From the IMG/VR virus record IMGVR_UViG_3300027852_000071, positions 1-43,959 of that record: DNA of 43,959 nt. The stretch is one strand, 5' to 3'. Both the position numbers and the translations under genes were made by a program. This document shows, piece by piece, positions 15,032 to 21,229 of the stretch. This stretch comes from a virus. The notes below the pieces were generated by a model. The model was not told where the DNA came from. It searched no databases and saw only the letters and a program-made list of their open reading frames with translations. The stretch's first letter is position 1. Each line of letters begins with the position of its first letter.

Positions 15032-15318
15032 TTTATTCTTGGCCGGTATAGCGCATGTTCATTTGCTAGCTCGCCGTTGTACTTATAAGGCCTTGTCCAG
15101 TTCTTTGGGTTCTTATACTCTGCCAGCTCTTTGCGGAGTTGTTCGACCTCGCTTATAGCCACATAAGCCTTTACGCCCTCGCAGAACCACTTATAGTTCT
15201 GCTGGACTTGTGCCAGCTTATATCCACTCTCATTGCGTCTAAACAGCGCCTCGCGGGCATCTACTGGCATTCCTTCGCTGATTTTATTCTCGAATAGCTC
15301 TCGGTTGCTTAGTTTCAT
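15022..15318 (-). CDS. Hypothetical early protein, 98 aa
   Basis: A 98-aa helical protein (MKLSNRELFENKISEGMPVD..., YKLAQVQQNYKWFCEGVKAY, SEVEQLRKELAEYKNP). The central part has heptad-like spacing. Soluble, no catalytic motif. Overlaps the leader ORF by ten bases. The general pattern is seen in phage early regions upstream of replication genes; the function is unknown. Confidence 0.6.
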   Translation of the reverse strand: MKLSNRELFENKISEGMPVDAREALFRRNESGYKLAQVQQNYKWFCEGVKAYVAISEVEQLRKELAEYKNPKNWTRPYKYNGELANEHALYRPRIKWD

Positions 15319-15331
15319 GTTTTACCCCTCG

Positions 15332-15502
15332 TTATGTTTCGTCTTCAACTGGGTCTTTCACCATCTCTTCAAACTCCATTTCGTGCCCGTCTACGATTAG
15401 TATGCTTTCAGATTTTCTTTTTATGGATTCTGCGTAGAACGTCATCCAGCTAGAACTCGCCCACTCTGCTTGCATTATCTCCACGCTCCATTTCTTTTTC
15501 AT
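15332..15502 (-). CDS. Small acidic protein, 56 aa
   Basis: Start at ATG 15502, preceded by GGAG about nine bases away; longer frames overlap the zinc-ribbon gene. The product begins MKKKWSVEIMQAEWASSSWM and ends in an acidic tail (MVKDPVEDET). The GGTGAAGA start context is shared with the next two upstream genes. No family recognised. Confidence 0.6.
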   Translation of the reverse strand: MKKKWSVEIMQAEWASSSWMTFYAESIKRKSESILIVDGHEMEFEEMVKDPVEDET

Positions 15503-15506
15503 GTCT

Positions 15507-15740
15507 TCACCACTCCAATCCACGGACATTGAACTCAGTCTTGCAGCTTTTGCATACAACCTCGTCGCACTCAAAGTCTGCGTTGGTGCCATAATCTGGG
15601 AACATCTGTCTTAATAGATTGCCGTCATCATTATGGCTAGTCCCGTCTGTGTCTTCCTCCTGCAATAAGTCAATTAGATAACCGCATTCTGGGCAGTCCA
15701 AGAACATCTGAATACCTAGCCTTGCTTCTACTGTTTTCAT
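15507..15740 (-). CDS. Zinc-ribbon protein, 77 aa
   Basis: A 77-aa protein with two CX2C knuckles, CPECGYL near residue 16 and CKSCKTEF near residue 66, separated by an acidic stretch (EEDTDGTSHNDDG). This is a typical small zinc-ribbon layout. It could bind nucleic acid or polymerase. Start ATG 15740 has AAGGTGAAG upstream and overlaps the neighbour by four bases. Confidence 0.65.
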   Translation of the reverse strand: MKTVEARLGIQMFLDCPECGYLIDLLQEEDTDGTSHNDDGNLLRQMFPDYGTNADFECDEVVCKSCKTEFNVRGLEW

Positions 15741-15973
15741 ATCTTCACCTTATTCCACAATTGGCACTCAGCACATTCAGTGTTGGCAATATCTCCGTTG
15801 TCAGAATCCCACACTCCAGACACACCGTGCCCGTGATTGGGTGAGTTCCCACGGCTTGCGTGATGGCGGCGCTGTTCATGCCATAGCTTGATTAAGTTAT
15901 ACAGATCGAAATACCGCTCTTGGTAGCTCTGTCGAAGTCTTACCTCTGCTAGAAACTCACCTTTATCACTCAT
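15737..15973 (-). CDS. Hypothetical protein, 78 aa
   Basis: Start at ATG 15973 behind AAGGTGAAG. The protein is polar, His-rich in the middle (EQRRHHASRGNSPNHGHG) and ends with a CAEC pair (NTECAECQLWNKVKI), so metal binding is possible. It overlaps the zinc-ribbon gene by four bases. No family recognised. Confidence 0.55.
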   Translation of the reverse strand: MSDKGEFLAEVRLRQSYQERYFDLYNLIKLWHEQRRHHASRGNSPNHGHGVSGVWDSDNGDIANTECAECQLWNKVKI

Positions 15974-16001
15974 ATCTTCACCTTTGTTATTTATCCTGAT
16001 G

Positions 16002-16214
16002 CTATACATCACTGCATATTTCGTCGTAATAAGCCGCGTCTAAATCATTTATCGCCTTCTCTTCGCGCTCTTGATAGTTAGCGCGAGCCACATAGTTGAT
16101 GCCATTGCAACCTATGGCGTAAACCTTCTCCATCTTATAATTCAGACTGGAAACCGTTCTTTCAAGCTCACTGATTCGATTGAGCAATGTGGTTTTACTG
16201 TTTCTTTTGTCCAT
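16002..16214 (-). CDS. Small coiled-coil protein, 70 aa
   Basis: Start at ATG 16214 with AAGGTGG upstream. The N-terminal half is a leucine-zipper-like coiled coil (LLNRISELERTVSSLNYKM), followed by EREEKAINDLDAAYYDEI. Probably an oligomeric accessory protein. Function unknown. Confidence 0.55.
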   Translation of the reverse strand: MDKRNSKTTLLNRISELERTVSSLNYKMEKVYAIGCNGINYVARANYQEREEKAINDLDAAYYDEICSDV

Positions 16215-16262
16215 CGTGTCCACCTTTGTTTTAAGCATACGGGTCTATGATGGCGGTAGGGA

Positions 16263-16838
16263 CTATAGATTTTCCCAGTGTTGCCGCCAGTTTGTGTCGC
16301 CCCAATTGTCCTTGCCGACATTACAATCACTGCATAGGACTTGCAGATTATCTAAATCAAGCTCCAGTCTAGGGTGTTTTGACCTTGGGTAAATATGGTC
16401 TACATGAATCTGAACACCATCGCTCGCGGTTGCGCCACAACACTGGCAAGCACCCCCGCAATTAACCAGGGCTTGATACCTAAGCGTCTTCCATGCCTTT
16501 GAATTATAAAATTCTGGGTCTTTTTTAATGAATGGTGTTTTATTAGGCTTCTTATTTAGTTTTGTGAACTTCCTAAGAACTGCCTTGACCTGATCTACAG
16601 ACTCGCATTGATCCCATCCTGTTTTATTGCAAATTAATATCGCAAGCATGATGTTATCAGTGGCTTCTGGCTTTCGGTTGAAGTAGTTAAGCGCAAAATC
16701 TCTATGACTTACGCTATGCGGCCCTTTAGCCTTGCGCCGTTTTTTAACCCTCTTGTTTTTTACTTTCTTTGGCCATACTTGTTTCTTCTTTGGCTTATTA
16801 TCGTCTTGTTTCCAAAACCCACTTAGATCATTACCCAT
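16263..16838 (-). CDS. HNH endonuclease
   Basis: A 191-aa protein with a complete HNH core: CX2C at C131/C134 (CQCCG), VDHIYPRSKHP giving D147/H148, DLDNLQVLC with N164, and the closing CSDCNVGK (C169/C172). The N-terminal 40 residues are extremely basic (KKKQVWPKKVKNKRVKKRRK), likely for DNA contact. It may be a homing-type nuclease or aid packaging/recombination. It is the first minus-strand gene downstream of the RNA island; no strong promoter is seen directly upstream. Confidence 0.85.
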   Translation of the reverse strand: MGNDLSGFWKQDDNKPKKKQVWPKKVKNKRVKKRRKAKGPHSVSHRDFALNYFNRKPEATDNIMLAILICNKTGWDQCESVDQVKAVLRKFTKLNKKPNKTPFIKKDPEFYNSKAWKTLRYQALVNCGGACQCCGATASDGVQIHVDHIYPRSKHPRLELDLDNLQVLCSDCNVGKDNWGDTNWRQHWENL

Positions 16839-16962
16839 GATTAATCCTTATATGCTCTCTGGTGAAGTGGTAGTTTTTGGGCAAAAGAAACCCAAACCCA
16901 CAACAATGCGAGTTTAGTCCTTTTGCCTTATGCTCTCTGGAACCAGCGTATAGCCTCAAGGC

Positions 16963-16991
16963 ACCCTGTAATCATCAAAGTTGTACAGGGT
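16963..16991. repeat. 8-bp inverted repeat with 13-bp spacer
   Basis: ACCCTGTA and TACAGGGT are perfectly complementary with 13 bases between. No U-run follows on either strand, so this is more likely a protein-binding site or mRNA hairpin than a terminator. It lies about 125 bp upstream of the HNH gene. Confidence 0.6.
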
Positions 16992-17170
16992 CGCCACCTT
17001 TCCGCTCTTTGAAGCGTCCACCCTCTGTAGTGGCTTTAGAACTCAGTTGCGGTATAGGGTTATCTTTAAGCCGCTTTAAACGATAGGTAGTGAGTGATAG
17101 CCGTAGCTAGACATATCTTCTATCGTCGATAGCGGGTTTGTAGAAGGCATTGGATGTGTTACGATACAGA

Positions 17171-17237
17171 CCTGTTAGAAGCTTCCCGCTAAGAACTCTT
17201 CTAACAAAGCCCCGGTTTCTTGCTGGGGCTTTTCTTT
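17171..17237 (+). ncRNA. Candidate small RNA with own promoter and terminator
   Basis: An extended -10 (TGTTACGAT, 17157-17165) with a weak -35 precedes a roughly 67-nt transcript. It has an 8-bp stem (GTTAGAAG 17174-17181 with CTTCTAAC 17198-17205, 16-nt loop) and then a strong rho-independent terminator. No reading frame with a start site is present. It runs opposite to the flanking minus-strand genes. Structure and signals are visible; transcription is inferred. Confidence 0.5.
17207..17237 (+). terminator. Rho-independent terminator, plus strand
   Basis: A 7-bp stem AAGCCCC/GGGGCTT (17207-17213, 17225-17231) is followed by a T-rich run. On the minus strand only three T follow, so it is mainly a plus-strand terminator, with perhaps partial action for the gene at 17267-17911. 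Confidence 0.85.
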
Positions 17238-17266
17238 GTCCGATTATAATCTATACGCGAGCATTA

Positions 17267-17911
17267 TCAACATTCAATTGGTGAATGCGGATTGCTGTGG
17301 TATTTATTTGGTGAATACAGAGCCAGTTTTACAAGGGCATCCCTGAATAATACAGGAGTGGCGTTGGCTTCTTTTTTCCCAAGAGTGGGCTTGTTTTTAG
17401 CTTTGCCACGCTGATCTTGAAACCCTATCTGGTGTGTTCCTTTTGGCCTATCTTGTATTAATTCAAAAGGCTTTGATGCGCCCTTGTAATACAGCCATGT
17501 GGCTTTGTTTGCCCTGTGGCCGTATGCCGATTGCCAAACCTCGCAAACCCAGCCAGCACCACTTTCTTGCCATCCTTTGCCAACTGGCTTAATCAACCCA
17601 TGAGTAGCCCATGCTCGAGTTTTTGCAGGATGCTCTAACACACCGCCGCACCTATTTACCGCCGCGAGCGCCGACTCAAAACACCCTTGGTCATTACCTG
17701 GCTTGTTATGTTCGCCTCCCCACCGCGAATAATTGACAGCCGCTAGAGCGCCCCATAGCTGGCATGGTGGATGCGCAACAACCGGCAATACTCCGGTATA
17801 TTTCCTTGCGTCCCTTTCTTCGTCCCATAGGTCTACATTTTGCAGGCTTGAATAACACCCGTCGGATTGGGCGTATAATACAGCGATAGTTTGGTTTTGC
17901 GGCGTGTTCAT
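17267..17911 (-). CDS. HPPC-motif protein, DNA cytosine methyltransferase-like
   Basis: A 214-aa protein from ATG 17911, chosen because GAGG lies six bases upstream; a GTG at 17923 is also in frame. VVAHPPCQLWGALA resembles motif IV (PPCQ) of cytosine-5 methyltransferases, and GGVLEHPAKTRAW resembles the following Glu-containing region. No clear N-terminal SAM-binding FXGXG is visible, so it may be a diverged or inactive member, or a different enzyme. This family is a recurrent phage protein of unproven function. It is flanked by RNA elements on both sides. Confidence 0.6.
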   Translation of the reverse strand: MNTPQNQTIAVLYAQSDGCYSSLQNVDLWDEERDARKYTGVLPVVAHPPCQLWGALAAVNYSRWGGEHNKPGNDQGCFESALAAVNRCGGVLEHPAKTRAWATHGLIKPVGKGWQESGAGWVCEVWQSAYGHRANKATWLYYKGASKPFELIQDRPKGTHQIGFQDQRGKAKNKPTLGKKEANATPVLFRDALVKLALYSPNKYHSNPHSPIEC

Positions 17912-17947
17912 CTGTAACCTCACAATTATTGGTTATCAATCGAGAAT

Positions 17948-18000
17948 ACGCGGCAACAAGTGATTGAGGCTTGCTTTCGGGTTCGATGCCCTAGCCGCGT
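17948..18000 (+). other. tRNA-like element lacking a D arm
   Basis: The ends pair perfectly over 7 bp (ACGCGGC with GCCGCGT). Inside are a 5-bp stem with 7-nt loop (CAAGT, GATTGAG, GCTTG, one T-G pair) and a T-arm-like hairpin (TCGGG, TTCGATG, CCCTA, one C-T mismatch) next to the 3' acceptor strand. Total 53 nt, with two bases where the D arm should be. The anticodon position reads TTG, but base 33 is A instead of T and no CCA is encoded. It may be a decayed tRNA, a tRNA mimic, or an attachment-site relic. Confidence 0.4.
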
Positions 18001-18039
18001 TATTTATTGTAAATCGTGATAATGCTTTATTCAAGGCGT

Positions 18040-18141
18040 AAAAAAAGCCATCAACGCTAGAAGATGACTTTTAATACCGGCCTCGCAAAGACCGAGCTGA
18101 TGTGACTACTTGCAACTACCCTAAGCTTATCCAGAACTTAG
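18040..18141 (-). ncRNA. Candidate structured small RNA, about 102 nt
   Basis: An extended -10 TGGTATAAT on the minus strand (TATAAT at 18148-18153) is followed by about 102 nt without a credible ORF. Visible stems are CTAAG/CTTAG near the 5' end, a 6-bp GC-rich hairpin (CGGTCT with AGGCCG), and a final stem followed by seven T (18040-18046), a rho-independent terminator. The -35 region is poor, which the extended -10 may offset. Transcription is inferred. Confidence 0.5.
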
Positions 18142-18147
18142 AATTCA

Positions 18148-18153
18148 ATTATA
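18148..18153 (-). promoter_or_regulatory. Extended -10 promoter for the 102-nt RNA
   Basis: Minus-strand TGGTATAAT, a perfect extended -10 box. No good -35 hexamer at 16-18 bp. Predicted start about 18141. Confidence 0.5.
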
Positions 18154-18185
18154 CCATATACATCTGCTGTTTTTTCTATCGCCCA

Positions 18186-18261
18186 CAAAAAAAGCCACAC
18201 CGGAGAAATGTGGCCTTTAATGCTGGGAGGGAAGGCCCAGAAGGGAATGCACTGTGAATGC
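18186..18261 (-). ncRNA. Candidate short RNA, about 75 nt
   Basis: A near-consensus minus-strand promoter (TTTACA, 18-bp spacer, TATAAT) begins a transcript of about 75 nt that ends in a GCCACA/TGTGGC stem and a run of seven T. A second hairpin CTGGG/CCCAG lies in the middle. No start codon with a ribosome-binding site is present. Both boundaries are strong, making this the best-supported RNA of the island. Confidence 0.55.
18188..18216 (-). terminator. Rho-independent terminator, minus strand
   Basis: On the minus strand GCCACA pairs with TGTGGC and is followed by seven T. It should end the 75-nt RNA and also any transcript running in from the 18398-21615 early genes. Confidence 0.85.
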
Positions 18262-18297
18262 CAAGCGATTATATTCCGCATTCACTGCAACTGTAAA
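18254..18297 (-). promoter_or_regulatory. Near-consensus promoter inside an inverted repeat
   Basis: TTTACA (18292-18297) and TATAAT (18268-18273) are 18 bp apart on the minus strand. GTGAATGC/GCATTCAC arms (18254-18261, 18278-18285) flank the -10 box, so a dimeric repressor bound there would block it. Confidence 0.65.
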
Positions 18298-18397
18298 GGA
18301 TTACTTGATAGTTGAACTATCCGGAGTTTCCGGTAGGTTGGAATACCGCCCCGTCAGTTTGAGGATGCAAGCATAGCCTTGGCGGGTATTGCTGGGG

Positions 18398-18745
18398 TTA
18401 TTCTATCTCCACCCACTCGCCGTCGATATACTCTTCGATAACAAATATATTCGAGTAGTCCGGCATAACCTTAATTGTATCTTGTAGGAATAACAACAGA
18501 TCAGCAATATTGTCTGATGCGTGTCGCACGTCTTCTATTGTGCTGTATGTGATGGAAATAGTGTTGTCGCCAGCCTCTAGTGCTGGGTTTATCGTTAGTT
18601 TAAAACTCATATCATTATCTCCGTTATTTGTGGATGTCTCCCCAAGCCTCTTCACCTTCGCATGAAAAGAAGCTAGCTCATACACAAAGCCGACAAACCA
18701 AAATATCCCCACGAAAATCAACAGCTCTCTAGTTATATCGCACAT
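18398..18745 (-). CDS. Membrane-anchored early protein with an internal start
   Basis: A 115-aa frame. Residues 1-45 contain a membrane helix (LLIFVGIFWFVGFVYELA). Residue 46 is a Met (18610) preceded by AACGGAGATAATGAT, exactly the ribosome-binding context used between genes in this region; the segment after it (MSFKLTINPALEAGDNTISI) is a soluble 70-aa domain. Both the outer ATG (with CGGAG) and the inner ATG look functional. Either two ancestral genes were fused by a small indel, or two products share one frame. Confidence 0.6.
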   Translation of the reverse strand: MCDITRELLIFVGIFWFVGFVYELASFHAKVKRLGETSTNNGDNDMSFKLTINPALEAGDNTISITYSTIEDVRHASDNIADLLLFLQDTIKVMPDYSNIFVIEEYIDGEWVEIE

Positions 18746-18783
18746 TATTTACTCTCCGTAGTGTGGTTAAGTGCGCGCCCTAG

Positions 18784-19068
18784 TCATGCGCCAATCTTTT
18801 TTAGCGCATCTATAATATTACGGCCATCCGTCAATAAAACCTCAATCTCTTTTATCTCGGCAAGGTCGCCAAACACGGCTTGTATTGCCGCCCTTTCGTC
18901 GCCTTTCCCCTTGTCGCCTGAATCCACCCACTCGATGTCATGCATGGCTTGTGCGCCCAGCTTCATGTGCTCGCCGAATGCTCTACGCAAAGGGCTTTTA
19001 TCCTGACAAAGCTCGCCAGCAACTTCCTCTGCTTTGTAACAAAAATAATCCCAACTTCCACCGCTCAT
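18784..19068 (-). CDS. Hypothetical phage protein, 94 aa
   Basis: A 94-aa protein starting MSGGSWDYFCYKAEEVAGEL, an opening seen in many small phage proteins, followed by an acidic helical part (DLAEIKEIEVLLTDGRNIID). A CGGAG ribosome-binding site precedes the ATG. Soluble; function unknown. The 157 bases upstream contain only a doubtful short frame. Confidence 0.6.
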   Translation of the reverse strand: MSGGSWDYFCYKAEEVAGELCQDKSPLRRAFGEHMKLGAQAMHDIEWVDSGDKGKGDERAAIQAVFGDLAEIKEIEVLLTDGRNIIDALKKIGA

Positions 19069-19225
19069 TCTATTATCTCCGGTTATTAATTAAGTGCTTG
19101 GTCGCCCCACCCTGTCCAGATGCTCCAAGCCAACGGTTTCATCCAAAACTCGCTCCCAATGTTCACGGGCTTGCCTGCCCCAACATCACACCAGCAAAGA
19201 CAATTGCTTTATAGTGCCTGAACTG

Positions 19226-19549
19226 CTAGCGGCAAGCATGAACCTCGGCGCTAGGGTCTTGCTTGCAGGCTTCAATATAACGCTCAACCCAAGGGATGAA
19301 ATCATCATACGTACCCCACCCGTTTTCAGCATCATACTTACGGAACCTCTCAGGGTCAGCTTTCATCTTTTTCAAACCCTCGCTCAGTGGTTGTATCAAC
19401 TCGCTAGCTTTTTTTATACCAATCTCCTCTGGCCGCCACAAAGCATTGTAGATCCCTGCTTCTTCGGCCATATCATTTAGGTTGTGTGTGATATTTGCTG
19501 AAAAAACCTCTACTTTTTTAACCTTGTATAACGATACATCTAGGCTCAT
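19226..19549 (-). CDS. Hypothetical phage protein, 107 aa
   Basis: A 107-aa protein (MSLDVSLYKVKKVEVFSANI, HNLNDMAEEAGIYNALWRPEE, WGTYDDFIPWVERYIEACKQ). The MSLDVSLY opening with the HNLNDMAEEAG segment is a recognisable conserved pattern in phage early regions, without known function. Start behind GCGGAG, seven bases after the 31-aa gene. Confidence 0.65.
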   Translation of the reverse strand: MSLDVSLYKVKKVEVFSANITHNLNDMAEEAGIYNALWRPEEIGIKKASELIQPLSEGLKKMKADPERFRKYDAENGWGTYDDFIPWVERYIEACKQDPSAEVHACR

Positions 19550-19556
19550 AGTTTAT

Positions 19557-19652
19557 TTACTCCGCTTGTTTAACAAATGCCGTAGGGATGGAATCACTTG
19601 GCTCTAGTAATCCTAAGTGCTCTAAAATCTCGCGTAGGGCTTGTTCACTCAT
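19557..19652 (-). CDS. Very small protein, 31 aa
   Basis: A 31-codon frame (MSEQALREILEHLGLLEPSD..., ending FVKQAE) whose ATG overlaps the stop of the winged-helix gene (ATGA). It has an amphipathic helix. The overlap and the position seven bases before the next gene support translation. Possibly a small partner of the winged-helix protein. Confidence 0.6.
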   Translation of the reverse strand: MSEQALREILEHLGLLEPSDSIPTAFVKQAE

Positions 19653-19933
19653 AACGCAGCCTGATATACATACTCTGTGCCACCGCTTTCTTGTATAACG
19701 CAGTGACGCTGTAGGTACCCAGACAAATAGAGCCTTTTGAGTTTAGCTCCTGCATTTTGAACGCTTATATTCTTATCTGACGCTAGTTCGGCAGTAGTGA
19801 TTAGTGGGCCGCACTTCCTGCTTCTTATACTATTTATAAGCGATACTTGCTCCACGCTTAGAAGCAAACTGCGGATGCGCTCACCATCCCCCTGCAACAC
19901 TGCGGCCCTGATTCCACTATCAATATTTATCAT
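19649..19933 (-). CDS. Winged-helix DNA-binding protein candidate, 94 aa
   Basis: Residues about 42-90 fit a winged helix: LITTAELASDKNISVQNAGAKL as helix-turn-helix, then LYLSGYLQRH and a beta wing (ESGGTEYVYQ). The N-terminal part is helical. It could be an early transcription regulator. It overlaps both neighbours by four bases, so three genes are translationally linked. Confidence 0.55.
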   Translation of the reverse strand: MINIDSGIRAAVLQGDGERIRSLLLSVEQVSLINSIRSRKCGPLITTAELASDKNISVQNAGAKLKRLYLSGYLQRHCVIQESGGTEYVYQAAL

Positions 19934-20334
19934 AACTCAGGCACCCATAGTTCATCGGCGGGGATTGGTGTTGCGTATTTCCAGCGACCAGTATCACTTC
20001 GGTATGGGTAGTCAGCGCCTTTAACATACTTGCATATGCCCCTTTCCGTACCTACAAGTGTGGGGTCACTGTCATTCACATAACAAGGCACCTTTTTACC
20101 CTCGGGGATGCAGTCGTGCCAGTTGAGTTTTTTGTAGAAGGTGTGGTTTTCAACGTCCCAAAATTTCTTTATCGGCTCGTCAACACCATAGAAGTCTTGG
20201 AATAAAAATGGTTGGTTACCTACATCATCACAAAAATGAATCATGTATTTTTCGCATGTAACATACAGCTCTCCTTTATTCATTAAATGCTCGGCAAGTT
20301 CTTTTTTAGTGTTTATTTCTACTTCTTCGTACAT
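19930..20334 (-). CDS. Hypothetical phage protein, 134 aa
   Basis: A 134-aa protein (MYEEVEINTKKELAEHLMNK, then FWDVENHTFYKKLNWHDCIP and YPYRSDTGRWKYATPIPADE). The pattern with a DCIPEGKKVPCYV segment occurs in early proteins of several phages, function unknown. Soluble alpha/beta. CGGAG-type ribosome-binding site upstream. Confidence 0.6.
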   Translation of the reverse strand: MYEEVEINTKKELAEHLMNKGELYVTCEKYMIHFCDDVGNQPFLFQDFYGVDEPIKKFWDVENHTFYKKLNWHDCIPEGKKVPCYVNDSDPTLVGTERGICKYVKGADYPYRSDTGRWKYATPIPADELWVPEL

Positions 20335-20346
20335 AATTTATCTCCG

Positions 20347-20637
20347 TTAGTCCTGTTGTTCGGCGTTATACCCATCAAGGTCGTGGATGCTGCTAGTTTT
20401 GTCTGGGTCAATCATCCCAAATATCTCATCAAGCAAGTCGTACCTTTGCTCATCGTGCGCCTCCTCTATTAGAGCAAGACGGTGTAGCTCATGCCCACGC
20501 GACACTGCGGTTATCGCCCACGGTAGGCCGTCAGATTTTTTAAAGTTGTCGAAAATCCTTTTGTTTTCTTCCTCGAACGCGGCTGTGTCGTTGATTGTGT
20601 AAACGGTTGTCAACTGCCTCAATCTTGGTATTTTCAT
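20347..20637 (-). CDS. Hypothetical early protein, 96 aa
   Basis: A 96-aa acidic, helical protein starting MKIPRLRQLTTVYTINDTAA and ending in a charged tail (DLDGYNAEQQD). Strong CGGAGA ribosome-binding site. No family recognised. A dispersed boundary repeat lies just upstream. Confidence 0.55.
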   Translation of the reverse strand: MKIPRLRQLTTVYTINDTAAFEEENKRIFDNFKKSDGLPWAITAVSRGHELHRLALIEEAHDEQRYDLLDEIFGMIDPDKTSSIHDLDGYNAEQQD

Positions 20638-20658
20638 GTCTTTCTCCGATTGTTTGTA

Positions 20659-20696
20659 GTGTTATGTGGGATTCAATCCCGTAAAGCAGGCTGTTA
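20659..20696. repeat. Dispersed intergenic repeat, early-region copy
   Basis: Partner of 6304-6341 (about 80 per cent match). The stop codon of the 103-aa gene lies inside it on the minus strand. A GGGAT/ATCCC dyad is present in both copies. Confidence 0.5.
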
Positions 20697-21005
20697 GCTG
20701 GAAAAAACACCCTTAAACGGCGTGCCATCCTCTTTAGCCCGATTGATAAGATAAATATTTCGCGGCCCTTTGATAAAGCCAGCGCTTTCAATTCCTGCTA
20801 TCTCGATTGGCGTCCCTTCTCCCGCGATACATTGAACAGCCATAATATATGTTCCATCATCGCGCGATCCGTAATGAAACCAGTACCGAGTCCATGTATT
20901 ATTAGCAAGAAACCGAACCTTGTCTTGCACGTCAGCAGGAGTAGCAAAGCCAGCATCAGCTAACAAGGCGCTTAACGCGGATTCGTCACTCTTCGCTTCG
21001 CTCAT
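20694..21005 (-). CDS. Hypothetical early protein, 103 aa
   Basis: A 103-aa protein with an Ala-rich N-terminal helix (SALSALLADAGFATPADVQDK) and a beta-rich remainder (TRYWFHYGSRDDGTYIMAVQ). Soluble. A GGAGAGG ribosome-binding site precedes ATG 21005. I do not recognise the family. Confidence 0.55.
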   Translation of the reverse strand: MSEAKSDESALSALLADAGFATPADVQDKVRFLANNTWTRYWFHYGSRDDGTYIMAVQCIAGEGTPIEIAGIESAGFIKGPRNIYLINRAKEDGTPFKGVFSS

Positions 21006-21030
21006 CTTTCCTCTCCGGTTAACTAAAGCG

Positions 21031-21228
21031 CTAGTATTGATCTGGTCGTGCTGTGGTGCATTCTGGGTTATCGCACTGTGATTCTTCTTTGTAATAACTC
21101 CAGCCGCAAGTACACTTTATCCAGCAATCACAAGCGCCAGCTTTCGCACCGCACATTGTGCAGGTCATTTTGGCTTTAATAAAAAACATATCCATCGGTG
21201 TTGCTGTGTGGAAATCTGATTCTTTCAT
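21031..21228 (-). CDS. Cysteine-rich zinc-binding protein, 65 aa
   Basis: A 65-aa protein with ten-odd Cys in knuckle spacing: CTMC, CDCWIKCTC and CDNPEC. This predicts one or two small zinc fingers. The N-terminus (MKESDFHTATPMDMFFIKAK) is short. It starts one base after the interrupted gene at 21230-21418, in a dense run below the Cro-like gene. Confidence 0.6.
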   Translation of the reverse strand: MKESDFHTATPMDMFFIKAKMTCTMCGAKAGACDCWIKCTCGWSYYKEESQCDNPECTTARPDQY

Positions 21229-21229
21229 G

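Larger units (their letters stand above)
16839..17266. other. Intergenic region with inverted repeats and an RNA gene candidate
   Basis: No convincing protein gene here. It holds two copies of a 13-base motif on the minus strand (CCAGAGAGCATA core, near 16850 and 16927), an 8-bp inverted repeat at 16963-16991, a small dyad CTATC/GATAG near 17119-17131, and a candidate plus-strand small RNA at 17171-17237. The first motif copy lies close to the HNH gene start, so it may be a duplicated regulatory or leader sequence. Confidence 0.6.
17912..18397. other. Non-coding island with RNA elements
   Basis: No protein gene is supported in these 486 bases. They hold a 53-nt tRNA-like element (+), two candidate small RNAs (-), their promoters and terminators, an inverted repeat around a -10 box, and small dyads near 18309-18332 (GATAG/CTATC and CCGGA/TCCGG). 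Such density of signals in a phage genome that is otherwise gene-packed is unusual. Confidence 0.7.

Noticed and set aside
19069-19225. Short minus-strand frame ending near 19089 (encoding about 25 residues, GSEFWMKPLAW)
   Set aside because: The residues look protein-like but there is no convincing start or ribosome-binding site and an upstream stop limits it; it may be a gene remnant.
20659-20696. Integron attC-like site
   Set aside because: There is a TAAC at the gene end and a small dyad, but no matching GTTRRRY core or second dyad, and no integron integrase.
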